Notes: a model not told the origin generated them from the letters alone. Shown: positions 1 to 8,978, counted from the first letter of the stretch. The stretch is 64,000 bases of DNA from Acidaminococcus intestini DSM 21505 (GCF_000425045.1 NZ_AULA01000001.1:1-64000), one strand, 5' to 3'. A program made the numbers and translations.

Positions 1-298
1 TGTATTTACGAACCCATTGGTACAAAAGACTATAGCTCATACCATATTGACAGGCGACAGCCATCATTGACTGTCCGGCATTTACTTGTGAAACCAATTC
101 AAGTTTCTCCTCTGGGGACCATGCCTTGTAATGTGCTTTGTGACACAATGCTCCCGGTCCGCCAGCCTGTTCGATACGATTCCAAGTACGAATCTTGTTA
201 CGAAAATTTGCTGTTTTAATTCCTTTAGGTGTTTTTACCCACTTACCTTGACGATAAAGTTCTACACACATCAGCTTAAATTCAGTCGTATAACGCAA
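1..298 (-). CDS. IS3-family transposase OrfA, N-terminal part (runs off window)
   Basis: The minus strand encodes at least 99 codons from a TTG at 298, read through the window edge. An AAGGAGG ribosome-binding site lies 7 nt before the TTG. The protein starts MRYTTEFKLMCVELYRQGKW and has two helix-turn-helix-like segments, the second ending in AVACQYGMSYSLLYQWVRKY. This is the layout of the DNA-binding OrfA of IS3/IS150-type elements, which is normally joined to a DDE integrase OrfB by programmed frameshifting. OrfB would lie left of the window. The base composition is more AT-rich than in the neighbouring genes, as expected of a mobile element. The family assignment is by pattern only, so the exact IS group is unknown. 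Confidence 0.75.
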   Translation of the reverse strand, partial: MRYTTEFKLMCVELYRQGKWVKTPKGIKTANFRNKIRTWNRIEQAGGPGALCHKAHYKAWSPEEKLELVSQVNAGQSMMAVACQYGMSYSLLYQWVRKY

Positions 299-300
299 AA

Positions 301-338
301 TGTACCCTCCTTACTGGGTGTCCAGTAAAGAGGGTACA
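301..338. repeat. inverted repeat at the IS terminus
   Basis: The arms TGTACCCTCCTTACTGG and CCAGTAAAGAGGGTACA are 17 bp long with one mismatch and are separated by GTGT. The outer arm is the presumed IS end, while the inner arm contains the OrfA Shine-Dalgarno sequence. In RNA this hairpin would hide the ribosome-binding site, a known way for IS elements to escape activation by read-through transcripts; that role is inference here. Confidence 0.6.
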
Positions 339-363
339 TTTCATTTTTTTTCACGGTCTTTTT

Positions 364-2001
364 TTATTTCATTTGATCATATCCAGGGACCAAATAATCG
401 GTCAGGTACCCCACCTTGAATTTTCGGGGGTCGTCTTCCCGCAGCAGTTCATTCTGGGTGAGGACGATATCCAGCGCCTGCGGAGTGAAACGGGCTGTAC
501 CGCTCATGTGCATGATGATGATGGAACCCTTGCGGACCCTTTGCCGAGGCGTATAGATTCCTGCCTTGATGGCCCCCACCAATTGGGAAAGGCTGTGGGC
601 GGCATAATCCTCGGTACTTTCATAGCCAGAGACCAAATAGGTATAGCCTGTGTTGAAAAGCGCCTTGGCTCCGTTCTCGCTTATGGCAAGGGTGGGCGGA
701 CGAAAAAGACGGGAAAGGCTATAGCGGCCGCCGACCTTGACATCCCCTACGGTTTCTGCCAATTTTCGATAGGCCTCAGCCACATTTTCCGCATAGGCTG
801 CTGGATCTTGGGATTCTACGATTTTTCCCTTTTTATCCCGAAAGGCCATGGCGGCATGAAGGTCCGTATGGCTTCCAATGGTATGCCCTTCCTCTGCAAT
901 GGCCCGTAATAGATTCGGATTGCTCGGCATGTAGCGCGTAATGATGAAAAAGGTGGCCGGCACCTTATGTTTGCGAAGGACATAAAGCAGCTGATTGATG
1001 GTATTGTCCGTCCCCCAATCATCAAAGGTCAGGAAAATGGTCCTTTCAGGAGCCGTCTTGATGACGCCGCTTTTATCGGCTTTGCGGATCACATCCTGAT
1101 CGAGGCCGTACATCCGGTCCTTATCGTCAACTTGCGGCGCGCCGATATAGTGGGACAAAAAGACCTTGGAAAAATTATGCTGGTCCACAGGGTAAGCAAT
1201 GGTTCCCGGCTGGAGGGCCTCGGGAATCCGCTCCTTAGGAACGGGATAGGTCCAGCGCTTTGCCGTATCGCGGAGAACATCGCTGACGGAAAGGACTTCG
1301 TAGGACGAATCGTTCCGGGGATTTGCTTCCGGTTGGTCCTGGAAGGTTCGGTATGTATTGACGTCGACCTTTTCCTTATGGATCCTTGTCATGACTTTGC
1401 CGATAAGGGTGGGATCCGAAAGAAAATCCAGACGGAAATAGAGAATCTGTCCCCGTCCCAAGGAAAAGTCCCATTTTTTGAAGACAGCGTTCATGATTTC
1501 ATCCGTTGACATGGCGTCTTTGAGCCGGGTCAGGACCACATTGCGTGTCTGTCCCACCAAGGTGAGGTTCATTTCACGAGCGACGTCCTCAACAATGGCT
1601 GAGGAAGGGCCATACATTTGCCGCACCACGGTCGGTGTCACGCCATATTCTTTTTGAAGACGCGTCCTTATGCGCTCCAGCTGCCCTTTGACCGCGTCCC
1701 GTGTAGGAGCGTCCCCAGGGCGCAGACCTATGCCAATTTCCTGGCCATGGTTCTTGATGAGGCGAATGGTTCCTTGATTTTCCCGCAGTTCACGCTCCGT
1801 CACAAAGAAGGTGCCCCGCAGCTTTTCTTCATCCATTCGCTGGAGTACATCGGCTACGGTTTGGGCGTTTTGCAGACCGCCAAAGGTAAAGATGACGGCC
1901 TGTTTGGTTGTTGGAATGATGGTTAGTGCCTTTCCGGCTTCGCTTAGGGAAGAAAAGCCAACGCACAGACAGAAAAGGTACAGCAAGATGAGTTTCTTCA
2001 C
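364..2001 (-). CDS. secreted polysaccharide deacetylase with tandem NodB domains
   Basis: 545 aa with a signal peptide (about residues 1-22), so it acts outside the inner membrane. Two NodB-like domains are visible. The first (about 33-220) is degenerate: it keeps FTFGG and GTFFVT but has no Asp pair or HxxxH. The second (about 318-520) has TFDDWG (325-330), the metal motif SHTDLH (377-382), RLFRPP (431-436) and IIIMHMSG near 495. These are the catalytic signatures of carbohydrate esterase family 4, so only the C-terminal half is predicted to deacetylate. The GTG start at 2001 follows AAGGAG by 6 nt and lies 3 nt after the stop of the upstream gene. It is the last gene of the exopolysaccharide cluster. 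The substrate is presumably the polymer made by the PilZ-GT2 synthase (inference). Confidence 0.8.
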   Translation of the reverse strand: MKKLILLYLFCLCVGFSSLSEAGKALTIIPTTKQAVIFTFGGLQNAQTVADVLQRMDEEKLRGTFFVTERELRENQGTIRLIKNHGQEIGIGLRPGDAPTRDAVKGQLERIRTRLQKEYGVTPTVVRQMYGPSSAIVEDVAREMNLTLVGQTRNVVLTRLKDAMSTDEIMNAVFKKWDFSLGRGQILYFRLDFLSDPTLIGKVMTRIHKEKVDVNTYRTFQDQPEANPRNDSSYEVLSVSDVLRDTAKRWTYPVPKERIPEALQPGTIAYPVDQHNFSKVFLSHYIGAPQVDDKDRMYGLDQDVIRKADKSGVIKTAPERTIFLTFDDWGTDNTINQLLYVLRKHKVPATFFIITRYMPSNPNLLRAIAEEGHTIGSHTDLHAAMAFRDKKGKIVESQDPAAYAENVAEAYRKLAETVGDVKVGGRYSLSRLFRPPTLAISENGAKALFNTGYTYLVSGYESTEDYAAHSLSQLVGAIKAGIYTPRQRVRKGSIIIMHMSGTARFTPQALDIVLTQNELLREDDPRKFKVGYLTDYLVPGYDQMK

Positions 2002-2004
2002 GGT

Positions 2005-3030
2005 TTACTCCTTCCCTCCTTCCCCTGTACGGGAAGCAAGCTGTGAAAGATTGCCGCTGCCCCCGAGGGACCAGAGGAACACGTGGGGATAGCCAGCTTC
2101 CAGGGCCGCTTGGCTCCAGGCTTCAAGGGTCGTAACGTCAGCATACCAAACAGTCATGGTGTGTCCATCGGCTTCATAGGAAAAATGGAGGGCCGCGCTG
2201 GCTTCATCCCGCTGGGGAACCTTTCCATATTGTTCAGCAAGGGCCGCTGCCGCCTGTTCAGAAAGGAAACGGCCTTCTTTTCCGTCCTTCCAGATTGCGC
2301 CACCCATTGAAAAGGCAAGGGCGGCCTCCCCCCTGAGGGCATCCATCTTCTTCATCGTTCTGCGAATAAAGGCCAGATCGGCCTTGGGGCCGGGGCCATT
2401 ATGGGGACCATGGAGGTTATAGGCCATGACGACATATTCAATGTTCTTCGGGAAAGGGGCACCAAATGGCGCCGACGGTTCCAGGATGACGCGGACCTTG
2501 AGATGGCGCCGTGCAGCCTGCGTTTCCAGTTCAGAAAGAAAACGCAGGAAGTGTTCCTGAAGACGGGTATCGCCCTTTTTCCAAAGGGTTTCATAGTCGA
2601 TTTCGACGCCTGAAAAGCCGTGCTTTTCCGCAAGATCAAGAATGGATACAGCATGCTTTTTGCGGCTCTTTCCGGTTGCAAGAAGGCTGGCTAATTGTTC
2701 CGTATCCTTTAAGCGGCTCGTTCCATCTGGGAAAACCACATCATTGACAATGGTAAGATAGGCCCCGTCTGCAGAAATCGCTGGTTTTTGGAACCTTTCA
2801 GGGAAAACCAATTCCTTTCGGTCATTAAAATACGCGGCAAAATATGAAATGTCCTGGAGGCGGTCCTGAAGGACCTGGGCTTCTTTTTCCCCTTCTGCCC
2901 GGTTCCAATAGGGAATCCATGCCGAAAGGGACAAGTGAGCACTCATGCCTTCCCGGGTGGGACCTACTAGACTCAAAAAGACCATGAAGACCAGAAAGAA
3001 AGCCCAGCGGTGTCGATGAAAAGTGATCAT
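2005..3030 (-). CDS. GH18-like glycoside hydrolase, exported
   Basis: The protein has an N-terminal hydrophobic signal or anchor, then LSLSAWIPYWN, the motif GFSGVEIDYE (a variant of the GH18 DxxDxDxE active-site strand ending in the catalytic Glu) and YVVMAYNLHG, a late-barrel strand motif of GH18 and YdhD/CotE-like proteins. I use the ATG at 3030 rather than the TTG at 3075 because it puts the basic n-region directly before the hydrophobic stretch; the Shine-Dalgarno match (AAAGGGG, 13 nt upstream) is imperfect. About 341 aa. It lies between two NodB-type genes in one transcription unit, recalling PgaB and PelA, where a deacetylase and a hydrolase are paired to process the exported polymer. 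It probably trims the polysaccharide in the periplasm. The linkage it cleaves is unknown. Confidence 0.72.
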   Translation of the reverse strand: MITFHRHRWAFFLVFMVFLSLVGPTREGMSAHLSLSAWIPYWNRAEGEKEAQVLQDRLQDISYFAAYFNDRKELVFPERFQKPAISADGAYLTIVNDVVFPDGTSRLKDTEQLASLLATGKSRKKHAVSILDLAEKHGFSGVEIDYETLWKKGDTRLQEHFLRFLSELETQAARRHLKVRVILEPSAPFGAPFPKNIEYVVMAYNLHGPHNGPGPKADLAFIRRTMKKMDALRGEAALAFSMGGAIWKDGKEGRFLSEQAAAALAEQYGKVPQRDEASAALHFSYEADGHTMTVWYADVTTLEAWSQAALEAGYPHVFLWSLGGSGNLSQLASRTGEGGKE

Positions 3031-3053
3031 AGGGCAGTAAATTCCCCTTTCTT

Positions 3054-4937
3054 TTAGATATAACGAAGGAACCAATTCAAGATGTCTTCCCAGTATTGCC
3101 CGGCTTCATACCGGAACCGGTCAAGGCCAGACAGCTTAAGAGAATAAAGGACCTGCTCCTTTTCGGGATCAAGGCCCGTTTGGGAATGGATAACAAGGTC
3201 TTCAAAAGTCGCGTCATACACACTTTCAGCCTGGTTCTTTTGGCTCCAGCTTTCATTTTTCCCCATGTCCGCCCCCAAAAATAGACAACCCGGATCAAGG
3301 ATCAGGACGGATAGCGGATCAAGGGCTTTCCCATCGAGGGTGATGAGCAGCTGATCATCCTGAAGGGAAAGGGTGAGGCTGTGGCTTTCCCGGGCATTTC
3401 GTTCCAGCTTCGGTTCATAGGGAGCAGCCCCCTCCTTGACAGAACGGGCTGGTTTCGCCTTTCGTGCCGCTGCTTTTTGGGCATACCGCTCAGCAGCCTG
3501 TCTAGTCGGGGCATAACGGGCAAGTGTCTCATAGTCCTTGACTTCCGCTTCCTTCTGAGCTTCTTCAACAGAAAGACGGGGCCTATCAAGGAGCACATCC
3601 ACATTTTCCTGCAGGAGCGGTGTATCTTTCCCATGGCGCCGTTCCGTGACGATGAGCCTGCCGCCGCTTAGTTCCACGATAAGGCATCGTGAAAGGTCTT
3701 CACTTGCCCGCAGGAACAGCTGCTGACGGCCAAAGGTGTTGCCCGTAAGACGAACGGATAAGCTGAAATTTTGATACGCTTTGCTGCCCAATAGTTCGGT
3801 CAGCCCAATGCCATAGGGAGCCGTCGTAAGGATAAGGGAATTGCCCGTGATTTCCGAGGCGCCAGAATAGCGTTTCCACGCTTTTTGGCGCTTTTCGTCA
3901 CCTTCTTCAAAGGGAATCTTCCCCATGCTTTTCGTATCGGCGGCAACGCGCATCAAAAGGTGATTGACAGGCCATTTTGTACCCGGTTCCAGGCGGGTCA
4001 GGTCGTAAGGGCTGCTGTTATGGGCATTGAATGAACTGCCTTCCCGATTGAAATTGATGGTAAAGAGCCGGCGGATCCACTTTTCATTGACCGCGCTCAC
4101 ATCGTCCTGGTTGCCAAATTGGGTGGTGTTGGCATGCATGAGGGCGTAGGCTTCCGGGACAAATCCTAATTCTCGCTGGTACGTATCGCGAAGGTTCATA
4201 TAATCAAAATCGATCCGCCGCACCATATGCTGGTAGCTTTCCCTTGCATAGCCATCCTTATCGCGGAGATAATCCATGAGGTAATGATTGTAATTGCGTC
4301 CCAGGCTGGAACGCAGCATGGAAAACTGCAGCGGCGTCAGCTCGCCCAGATAATTGTGGTAGCGGTCAAAGACGTTGATGAAGTGCAGCCGGTACCCATC
4401 ACTTCCCATATCCCAGAAGGACGAATCCATGAGGGACTGCATGTCCCGCTTGCTAAGGAACTTGGGATCCTTGGATTCCAGTTTTTCCGCATAGGAAAAC
4501 ATGGTGGCATGGAAATTATATTTTTCCAAGCTCTTTTGGGCAAAAATAGCCGTATCCCGGCGCCCATCCTCAAACATCAAATACAAAGCCCGCGGCGGAA
4601 GGCGTTTTCCTTCATGATAATAGGCGGCCACGTCTTTACTGGTGACTGTGACATAGCCGGCTTTCCGAAGGGCCGCCAAATGGTCATTTAAAAGAGGTTC
4701 CCCAATAAGGTCCGAGGTTCGCCCCGTCCGGTCAACGCCGCCATAGGAAAGGGCAATGAATCCCGTATTGAGAGTGGAACTTTCCTCATCCTCAGCATAG
4801 GGCGTATAGGATTTAAGGAAAAAGAAGGCATAAAAGATCCCCAATAAGACCAAAAGGAGGATAATAAACTGGATCAGGACACGCCGTTTCTTGCGGCGGT
4901 CCTTGAGCACCGTATAGGCATGATCTCCAAGGCTCAT
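3054..4937 (-). CDS. membrane-anchored NodB-like protein with C-terminal beta-sandwich-like region
   Basis: 627 aa. A basic N-terminus (KDRRKKRR) is followed by one transmembrane segment (about 20-42), placing the rest in the periplasm. The first half looks like a NodB fold: LYLMFEDGRRDT replaces TFDDG and WDMGSDGYRLH replaces the HxxxH region, so several metal ligands appear substituted. The second half (about 360-600) resembles a LamG/concanavalin-type domain (SLSVRLTG, QLFLRASEDLSRC, SLTLSLQDDQLLITLDG) interrupted by an Ala/Lys/Arg-rich stretch. The ATG overlaps the synthase stop as ATGA, indicating translational coupling to the PilZ-GT2 gene, so a partnership at the export site is likely. 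PgaB-like chaperone or deacetylase work is possible; I cannot name the family. Confidence 0.65.
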   Translation of the reverse strand: MSLGDHAYTVLKDRRKKRRVLIQFIILLLVLLGIFYAFFFLKSYTPYAEDEESSTLNTGFIALSYGGVDRTGRTSDLIGEPLLNDHLAALRKAGYVTVTSKDVAAYYHEGKRLPPRALYLMFEDGRRDTAIFAQKSLEKYNFHATMFSYAEKLESKDPKFLSKRDMQSLMDSSFWDMGSDGYRLHFINVFDRYHNYLGELTPLQFSMLRSSLGRNYNHYLMDYLRDKDGYARESYQHMVRRIDFDYMNLRDTYQRELGFVPEAYALMHANTTQFGNQDDVSAVNEKWIRRLFTINFNREGSSFNAHNSSPYDLTRLEPGTKWPVNHLLMRVAADTKSMGKIPFEEGDEKRQKAWKRYSGASEITGNSLILTTAPYGIGLTELLGSKAYQNFSLSVRLTGNTFGRQQLFLRASEDLSRCLIVELSGGRLIVTERRHGKDTPLLQENVDVLLDRPRLSVEEAQKEAEVKDYETLARYAPTRQAAERYAQKAAARKAKPARSVKEGAAPYEPKLERNARESHSLTLSLQDDQLLITLDGKALDPLSVLILDPGCLFLGADMGKNESWSQKNQAESVYDATFEDLVIHSQTGLDPEKEQVLYSLKLSGLDRFRYEAGQYWEDILNWFLRYI

Positions 4938-6736
4938 GGCTTCATCTTCCCTCCTTTTTGGGGTCCTACGTCAGCAGGTGTGGGACGGGTCCCCCAATTG
5001 GATTTCCAGAAGGTGAACCAAGCCACGGGCATCTGCCAGAGCAGGACCAGCTCGTAATAGATACAGAACCACAGACCATAAATCCAGGTTGTACTCCGCC
5101 GCAAAAAAAGCTGGGCAAGACTCATCAGGGCCGCCATCAGGAACATCCCGACAAAAAAGCCCAAGGGGACAATTCGGTACATGATGGGGACATAGAAGAC
5201 ATTATAGAGCACAATGATGGGAGCAATAATGGGAACCAAAAATCCCATATAGAAGAAAATGGCGGCAAACGGTTCCTTTTTCCACATATAACGAGCCGCA
5301 ATCAGGGATTCCCGCAGCCAGGACCGTTTCCAGCGCATCTGCTGCCGGAGGAACATGCGGTGGGTATTGGGGACAATGGTGGAACAGATAGCCGTATCCT
5401 GATAAGTTGTGCGATGTCCGCGGAGAATAAAGTTCGTCATGCTCCGGTCGTCCCCAAAGGTCGCTTTCTGTCCCAGGAACGTCTGGTGCAACCACGCCTC
5501 CTTATGGGCAAGGACAAGATCCTTGCGATAGCACGAAAGCGGTCCTGACAGGCAGGTCACGGCATCAAAGTAGCCTTCCGCCGCTTTCATGATGCGAAAG
5601 GCAATATAATAGCGGACAGACTGCATCTTGGTCAGGGAATTGGTATAGGTATTGGCCACGTCAGTCCTACCCGAAACGCCGCCCATCTTTTCGTCCTTGA
5701 AGGGTTGGACAAGATTCCTGACGGCATAAGGGTCAAGAAAGGAGTCTGAATCCACAAAGACGAGGAGGGGCTTTGTGGAAAGCTCAGCTCCGCGGGCCAT
5801 GGCTTCCCTCTTGCCCATATTCTGAGGCTGACGGATCCAGCGGATCCGCTGGTCCGTGTGGAAAAGCTGATCTGATGCGGTCAGGGAATCAATGGTCTTT
5901 TGGATCACTTCACAGGAATGGTCCGTGGAATGATCATCGACAACGATGACTTCCAGCTGCTCAGGAGGATAATCTTGGTTGATGGCGCAAAGGATGGTCC
6001 GATCGATCCACGTCTCTTCGTTAAAACAAGGAATGATGATGGTGACCCCCGGCGTAAAATCGGGATCCACCTTCATAGGCCGGTAGAGCGCGCCAAAAAG
6101 GTAGCGTGATAACAGCAGGGTAGCGGCAATGATGCTATATAAATAAAGAGTCTTGTTGAACCGGAAATAAAGGACCGATTCAGCCCGCATCATGATGATG
6201 ACAAAGACAACCACAAAAAGGAAAAACGAAGCAAGCCCCAGCATATAGCGGCCGCGTTTTTTATTGGCAAACTCGGCAAGCGTGTCCGCAAACTGCACGC
6301 CAATAAAAAGGCCCTCCGCATTCTCTTTATGGAACGATCTAACAACCGTGGCCCCTAGGTCCTTGATTTTCATTTCGTATCCTTCAGGCAGGGTTCCCGG
6401 GGTTATTTCAAAAGAAAGGGAAAGCGTTGTTCCTTCAGTCAGCAAGGATTCGTCACAGCCTAGCTCGGCATGAAGAAGCATGCCCGTTGTTGAGATGTCA
6501 AGGGCCCGTGCCTTGATACGGTCCTTTTCTACACGGACGGTAACTTCATAATCCACGAGATAGCGCCGTCCCGCAGCATCTTCCCTGATATAGGCACCAA
6601 AATCCTCAGGGCCCCGTCCGCCGCCGTTTCCTCTGCGGCGGTCCCGATGGCTGCGCACGCCCGATGCATCCGGCACATGGGATAACAATCGACGGTCTTT
6701 TTTCTCCCTCGTGAGGACATCACAATGTTCTTTCAC
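4934..6736 (-). CDS. PilZ-domain family 2 glycosyltransferase (polysaccharide synthase)
   Basis: The start is the GTG at 6736, 7 nt after AGGAG; the longer frame from 6790 would run into the upstream gene and lacks a site. 600 aa. In order: an Arg/Gly-rich N-terminus; a PilZ-like domain (about 55-160) with DISTTGM as the DxSxxG motif; two membrane segments (about 165-220); a GT2 catalytic domain with IPCFNEE, VVDDHSTD, VDSDS, GDDR and QQMRW (about 230-470), the set of a processive beta-glycan synthase such as BcsA or PgaC; then about four C-terminal membrane segments. The canonical PilZ RxxxR appears as RRYLVD, so the second Arg is missing at the expected place. It is the core enzyme of the cluster, polymerising a nucleotide sugar at the inner membrane, probably under c-di-GMP control. 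Confidence 0.85.
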   Translation of the reverse strand: MKEHCDVLTREKKDRRLLSHVPDASGVRSHRDRRRGNGGGRGPEDFGAYIREDAAGRRYLVDYEVTVRVEKDRIKARALDISTTGMLLHAELGCDESLLTEGTTLSLSFEITPGTLPEGYEMKIKDLGATVVRSFHKENAEGLFIGVQFADTLAEFANKKRGRYMLGLASFFLFVVVFVIIMMRAESVLYFRFNKTLYLYSIIAATLLLSRYLFGALYRPMKVDPDFTPGVTIIIPCFNEETWIDRTILCAINQDYPPEQLEVIVVDDHSTDHSCEVIQKTIDSLTASDQLFHTDQRIRWIRQPQNMGKREAMARGAELSTKPLLVFVDSDSFLDPYAVRNLVQPFKDEKMGGVSGRTDVANTYTNSLTKMQSVRYYIAFRIMKAAEGYFDAVTCLSGPLSCYRKDLVLAHKEAWLHQTFLGQKATFGDDRSMTNFILRGHRTTYQDTAICSTIVPNTHRMFLRQQMRWKRSWLRESLIAARYMWKKEPFAAIFFYMGFLVPIIAPIIVLYNVFYVPIMYRIVPLGFFVGMFLMAALMSLAQLFLRRSTTWIYGLWFCIYYELVLLWQMPVAWFTFWKSNWGTRPTPADVGPQKGGKMKP

Positions 6737-6746
6737 AATCCTTCTC

Positions 6747-7634
6747 CTACAATCCAACAATCTTAAGGCCCCGCTGTTGAAGGGACTCAATCAAGACCTC
6801 TACTTTTTCCGCTAAACTGGCCCCGTCCGAAGCCGCTTTTTCGGGACGGTCCTTGACTGTGGGCGGGTGCTCGATGGGCCCATTTTTCCCGGTTTGGACC
6901 TTGGGCTTTTTAGGTCCGCCCACGACGGGAACGCCGCTTTCCACGGCAAGGATGCTCCCCCCACCCACGCCAAGGGCAAATGTTTTGACGTTGTCTTTGG
7001 TTGCCATCTGACTGGGGTAAAACAGGAGGGGTGTATCTACATATACGGGAAGACCAGCCGCGGCTGTCCTTACCAGAAGGTCGGCCGTAACCTTCGTTCT
7101 TGGGGCCCGCATATATTGCGGAGCTGACCCGGTAAGATCCGTTAGGGCCGTCTGGGCAGCCACAGCTTCCGCCATAAACTTAGCAAGCGGCAGGGTCTCT
7201 GCCTGGGCCTGTCCATGGAAGGTAAAGTTTCCCAGCAAATGACCTTCTCCTTTGATCTTGCGCACAAGCTCCTTGTCCATGGCCGCATTTTCCCCTTCTA
7301 CAAAGAACAAGGCCTTCACCTGATGGCTGCGAAGAACCGCAAGAAGCCGCTCGGTATCCGTCTTGGAGGGCAGTCCATCAAAAACAAGGAGTACCGAAGA
7401 AGAGTCAGGACGAGCAAGGAGACGGGCCGGTCCAATGCCCTGTTGATAGCGTTCAACCGCCTTTTTGACGGCGTCTTCCGAAGCCTCGTAGGAAGCAGCC
7501 GGTTCAGCCATGAACCGCGTGATGTCCCGGGCATTGAGGTCTTTTACCATTCCCTTGATGACATACATTCCGCCCCCAAGGAAAAGACAAAAGACAAGGC
7601 CCAGTCCCACTTTTAGTTTGGTTTCACTTTTCAT
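6747..7634 (-). CDS. NodB-fold protein, probably catalytically degenerate
   Basis: 295 aa from the ATG at 7634, preceded by AAGGAAG at 5 nt. It has an N-terminal membrane segment (about 8-28), then a deacetylase-like fold with the right strand order but broken motifs: VLLVFDGLPS for TFDDGP, GHLLGNFTFHG for the HxxxH segment, and MRAP for the RPP motif. No complete metal triad is visible, so I expect a structural or regulatory role rather than catalysis. A Pro/Lys-rich linker (about 235-265) separates a short C-terminal helix. It lies between the UDP-sugar dehydrogenase and the synthase genes, with 10-12 nt gaps. It could be a PgaD- or Alg44-like accessory factor, but sequence alone does not show this. 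Confidence 0.6.
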   Translation of the reverse strand: MKSETKLKVGLGLVFCLFLGGGMYVIKGMVKDLNARDITRFMAEPAASYEASEDAVKKAVERYQQGIGPARLLARPDSSSVLLVFDGLPSKTDTERLLAVLRSHQVKALFFVEGENAAMDKELVRKIKGEGHLLGNFTFHGQAQAETLPLAKFMAEAVAAQTALTDLTGSAPQYMRAPRTKVTADLLVRTAAAGLPVYVDTPLLFYPSQMATKDNVKTFALGVGGGSILAVESGVPVVGGPKKPKVQTGKNGPIEHPPTVKDRPEKAASDGASLAEKVEVLIESLQQRGLKIVGL

Positions 7635-7646
7635 GGGCACTTCCTT

Positions 7647-8978
7647 TTATAGACTCCAGTAAAGAAATCCTTTTTCTTCAAAAGCTTTCCGTTCAAACAT
7701 GCCCTTGACGTCAATGAGGACCTGTTTCTGTCCTGGTTTTGGCCGGCGGAACAAGCTTGCCGCCTCGTCGATCTGCAGCTTTCGGAAGACTTCATGCTGG
7801 ACCAAAAAAACAATGCAGTCCGCATCATGAACAGCTTCCAAGGGCGTCAGTTCGAGCCCATAAAGACGGCTGACTTCTTCTTTATCGGCACAGGGATCGA
7901 CCATTTTGGGAGAAAGGCCGCACTTGCGGAATTCCTCATAAACATCGTAGGACCGGGAATTTCGGACATCAGGGCAGTCTTCCTTGAAGGTCATGCCAAA
8001 AAGGAAAAGATTGGCCCTGCAGATATCGATCTTGGCCTGCAGAAGCCGGGTCAGGACCTGGCGCACCACAAAACTTGACATGCCATTGTTGATGCGGCGT
8101 CCGGCGGAAACAACCTGGGAATGATAGCCCAAAGTTTCGGCCTGGTAGACAAAATAGTAGGGATCGATGCCGATGCAGTGTCCCCCTACAAGACCGGGAT
8201 AAAAACCCAGAGCATTCCATTTGGTATTCATGGCCTTGATGACTTCCTTGGTCTCAATGCCCATTTGGCTAAAGACCATGGCAAATTCATTCACGAGGGC
8301 AATATTGATATCCCGCTGGGAATTTTCGACCAGTTTGGCGGCTTCGGCGACCTTAATGGTGGGAGCGCGATAGATTCCAGCTTCAATGATGGATCCATAG
8401 ACGTCAGCCACTGCATCCAACGTTTCCCCGTCCATTCCGGAGACAATCTTGACAATGTTGAAAAGCCGGTGCTGGCGGTCGCCCGGATTGATGCGTTCCG
8501 GTGAATAGCCAATCTTAAAATCAGGCCCGCAGGCAAATCCGCTTTCTCGCTCCAGGATAGGACGGCAGATATCTTCTGTCACGCCGGGATAGACAGTTGA
8601 TTCATAAACGACGATACTGCCCCGGGAAAGATGGCGGGCCACAAGGGCCGTTGCCTCTTTGACCGCCGTCAGGTCCGGTGTATTGTCCCCATTGAGTGGG
8701 GTTGGGACAGCGATGACAAAAAAACGCGCATCTTTCAGCGCTTCTTCCTGGGCCGTAAACTGGCAGTCCGTTTCCTTAAGGGCTGCGTCCCCTGCCTCCC
8801 CTGTCACGTCAACGCCCGCCTTGTAGCGGGCCACCTTTTTTTCATTGGTGTCAAAACCGATGACGTCATAGTGTTTGGCAAATTGGACAGCCAGCGGCAG
8901 CCCCACATAACCCAATCCGACGACAGCCAGTTTTGATTTTCTGGCGGTCAGATCGCTGCATAGATCAATAGCATTCAT
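7647..8978 (-). CDS. UDP-N-acetylhexosamine 6-dehydrogenase (WbpO/TviB type)
   Basis: 443 aa, full length for the UDP-glucose/GDP-mannose dehydrogenase family. The N-terminal Rossmann motif GLGYVGLPLA, the substrate segment VENSQRDINIALVNE, and GGHCIGIDPYY with the catalytic Cys are all present. The overall pattern (EGVD-type linker, NSRSYDVYEEF) is closest to the WbpO/TviB/VipA group, which oxidises UDP-GlcNAc or UDP-GalNAc to the uronic acid, rather than to UDP-glucose dehydrogenases. It supplies an acidic sugar nucleotide in the cytoplasm, so the polymer probably contains an N-acetylhexosaminuronic acid (inference). It sits within the cluster between the outer-membrane protein and the NodB-like gene. 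Substrate choice cannot be read from motifs. Confidence 0.85.
   Translation of the reverse strand: MNAIDLCSDLTARKSKLAVVGLGYVGLPLAVQFAKHYDVIGFDTNEKKVARYKAGVDVTGEAGDAALKETDCQFTAQEEALKDARFFVIAVPTPLNGDNTPDLTAVKEATALVARHLSRGSIVVYESTVYPGVTEDICRPILERESGFACGPDFKIGYSPERINPGDRQHRLFNIVKIVSGMDGETLDAVADVYGSIIEAGIYRAPTIKVAEAAKLVENSQRDINIALVNEFAMVFSQMGIETKEVIKAMNTKWNALGFYPGLVGGHCIGIDPYYFVYQAETLGYHSQVVSAGRRINNGMSSFVVRQVLTRLLQAKIDICRANLFLFGMTFKEDCPDVRNSRSYDVYEEFRKCGLSPKMVDPCADKEEVSRLYGLELTPLEAVHDADCIVFLVQHEVFRKLQIDEAASLFRRPKPGQKQVLIDVKGMFERKAFEEKGFLYWSL

Larger units (their letters stand above)
1..338 (-). mobile_element. IS3-like insertion sequence, one end visible
   Basis: The element ends at about 338, where the minus strand reads TGTACCCTCTTTACTGG, a TG-initial terminus typical of IS3-family ends. 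It sits 25 bp beyond the stop codon of the last exopolysaccharide-cluster gene, so it did not interrupt that gene. The other end and any target duplication lie outside the window. Confidence 0.65.
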
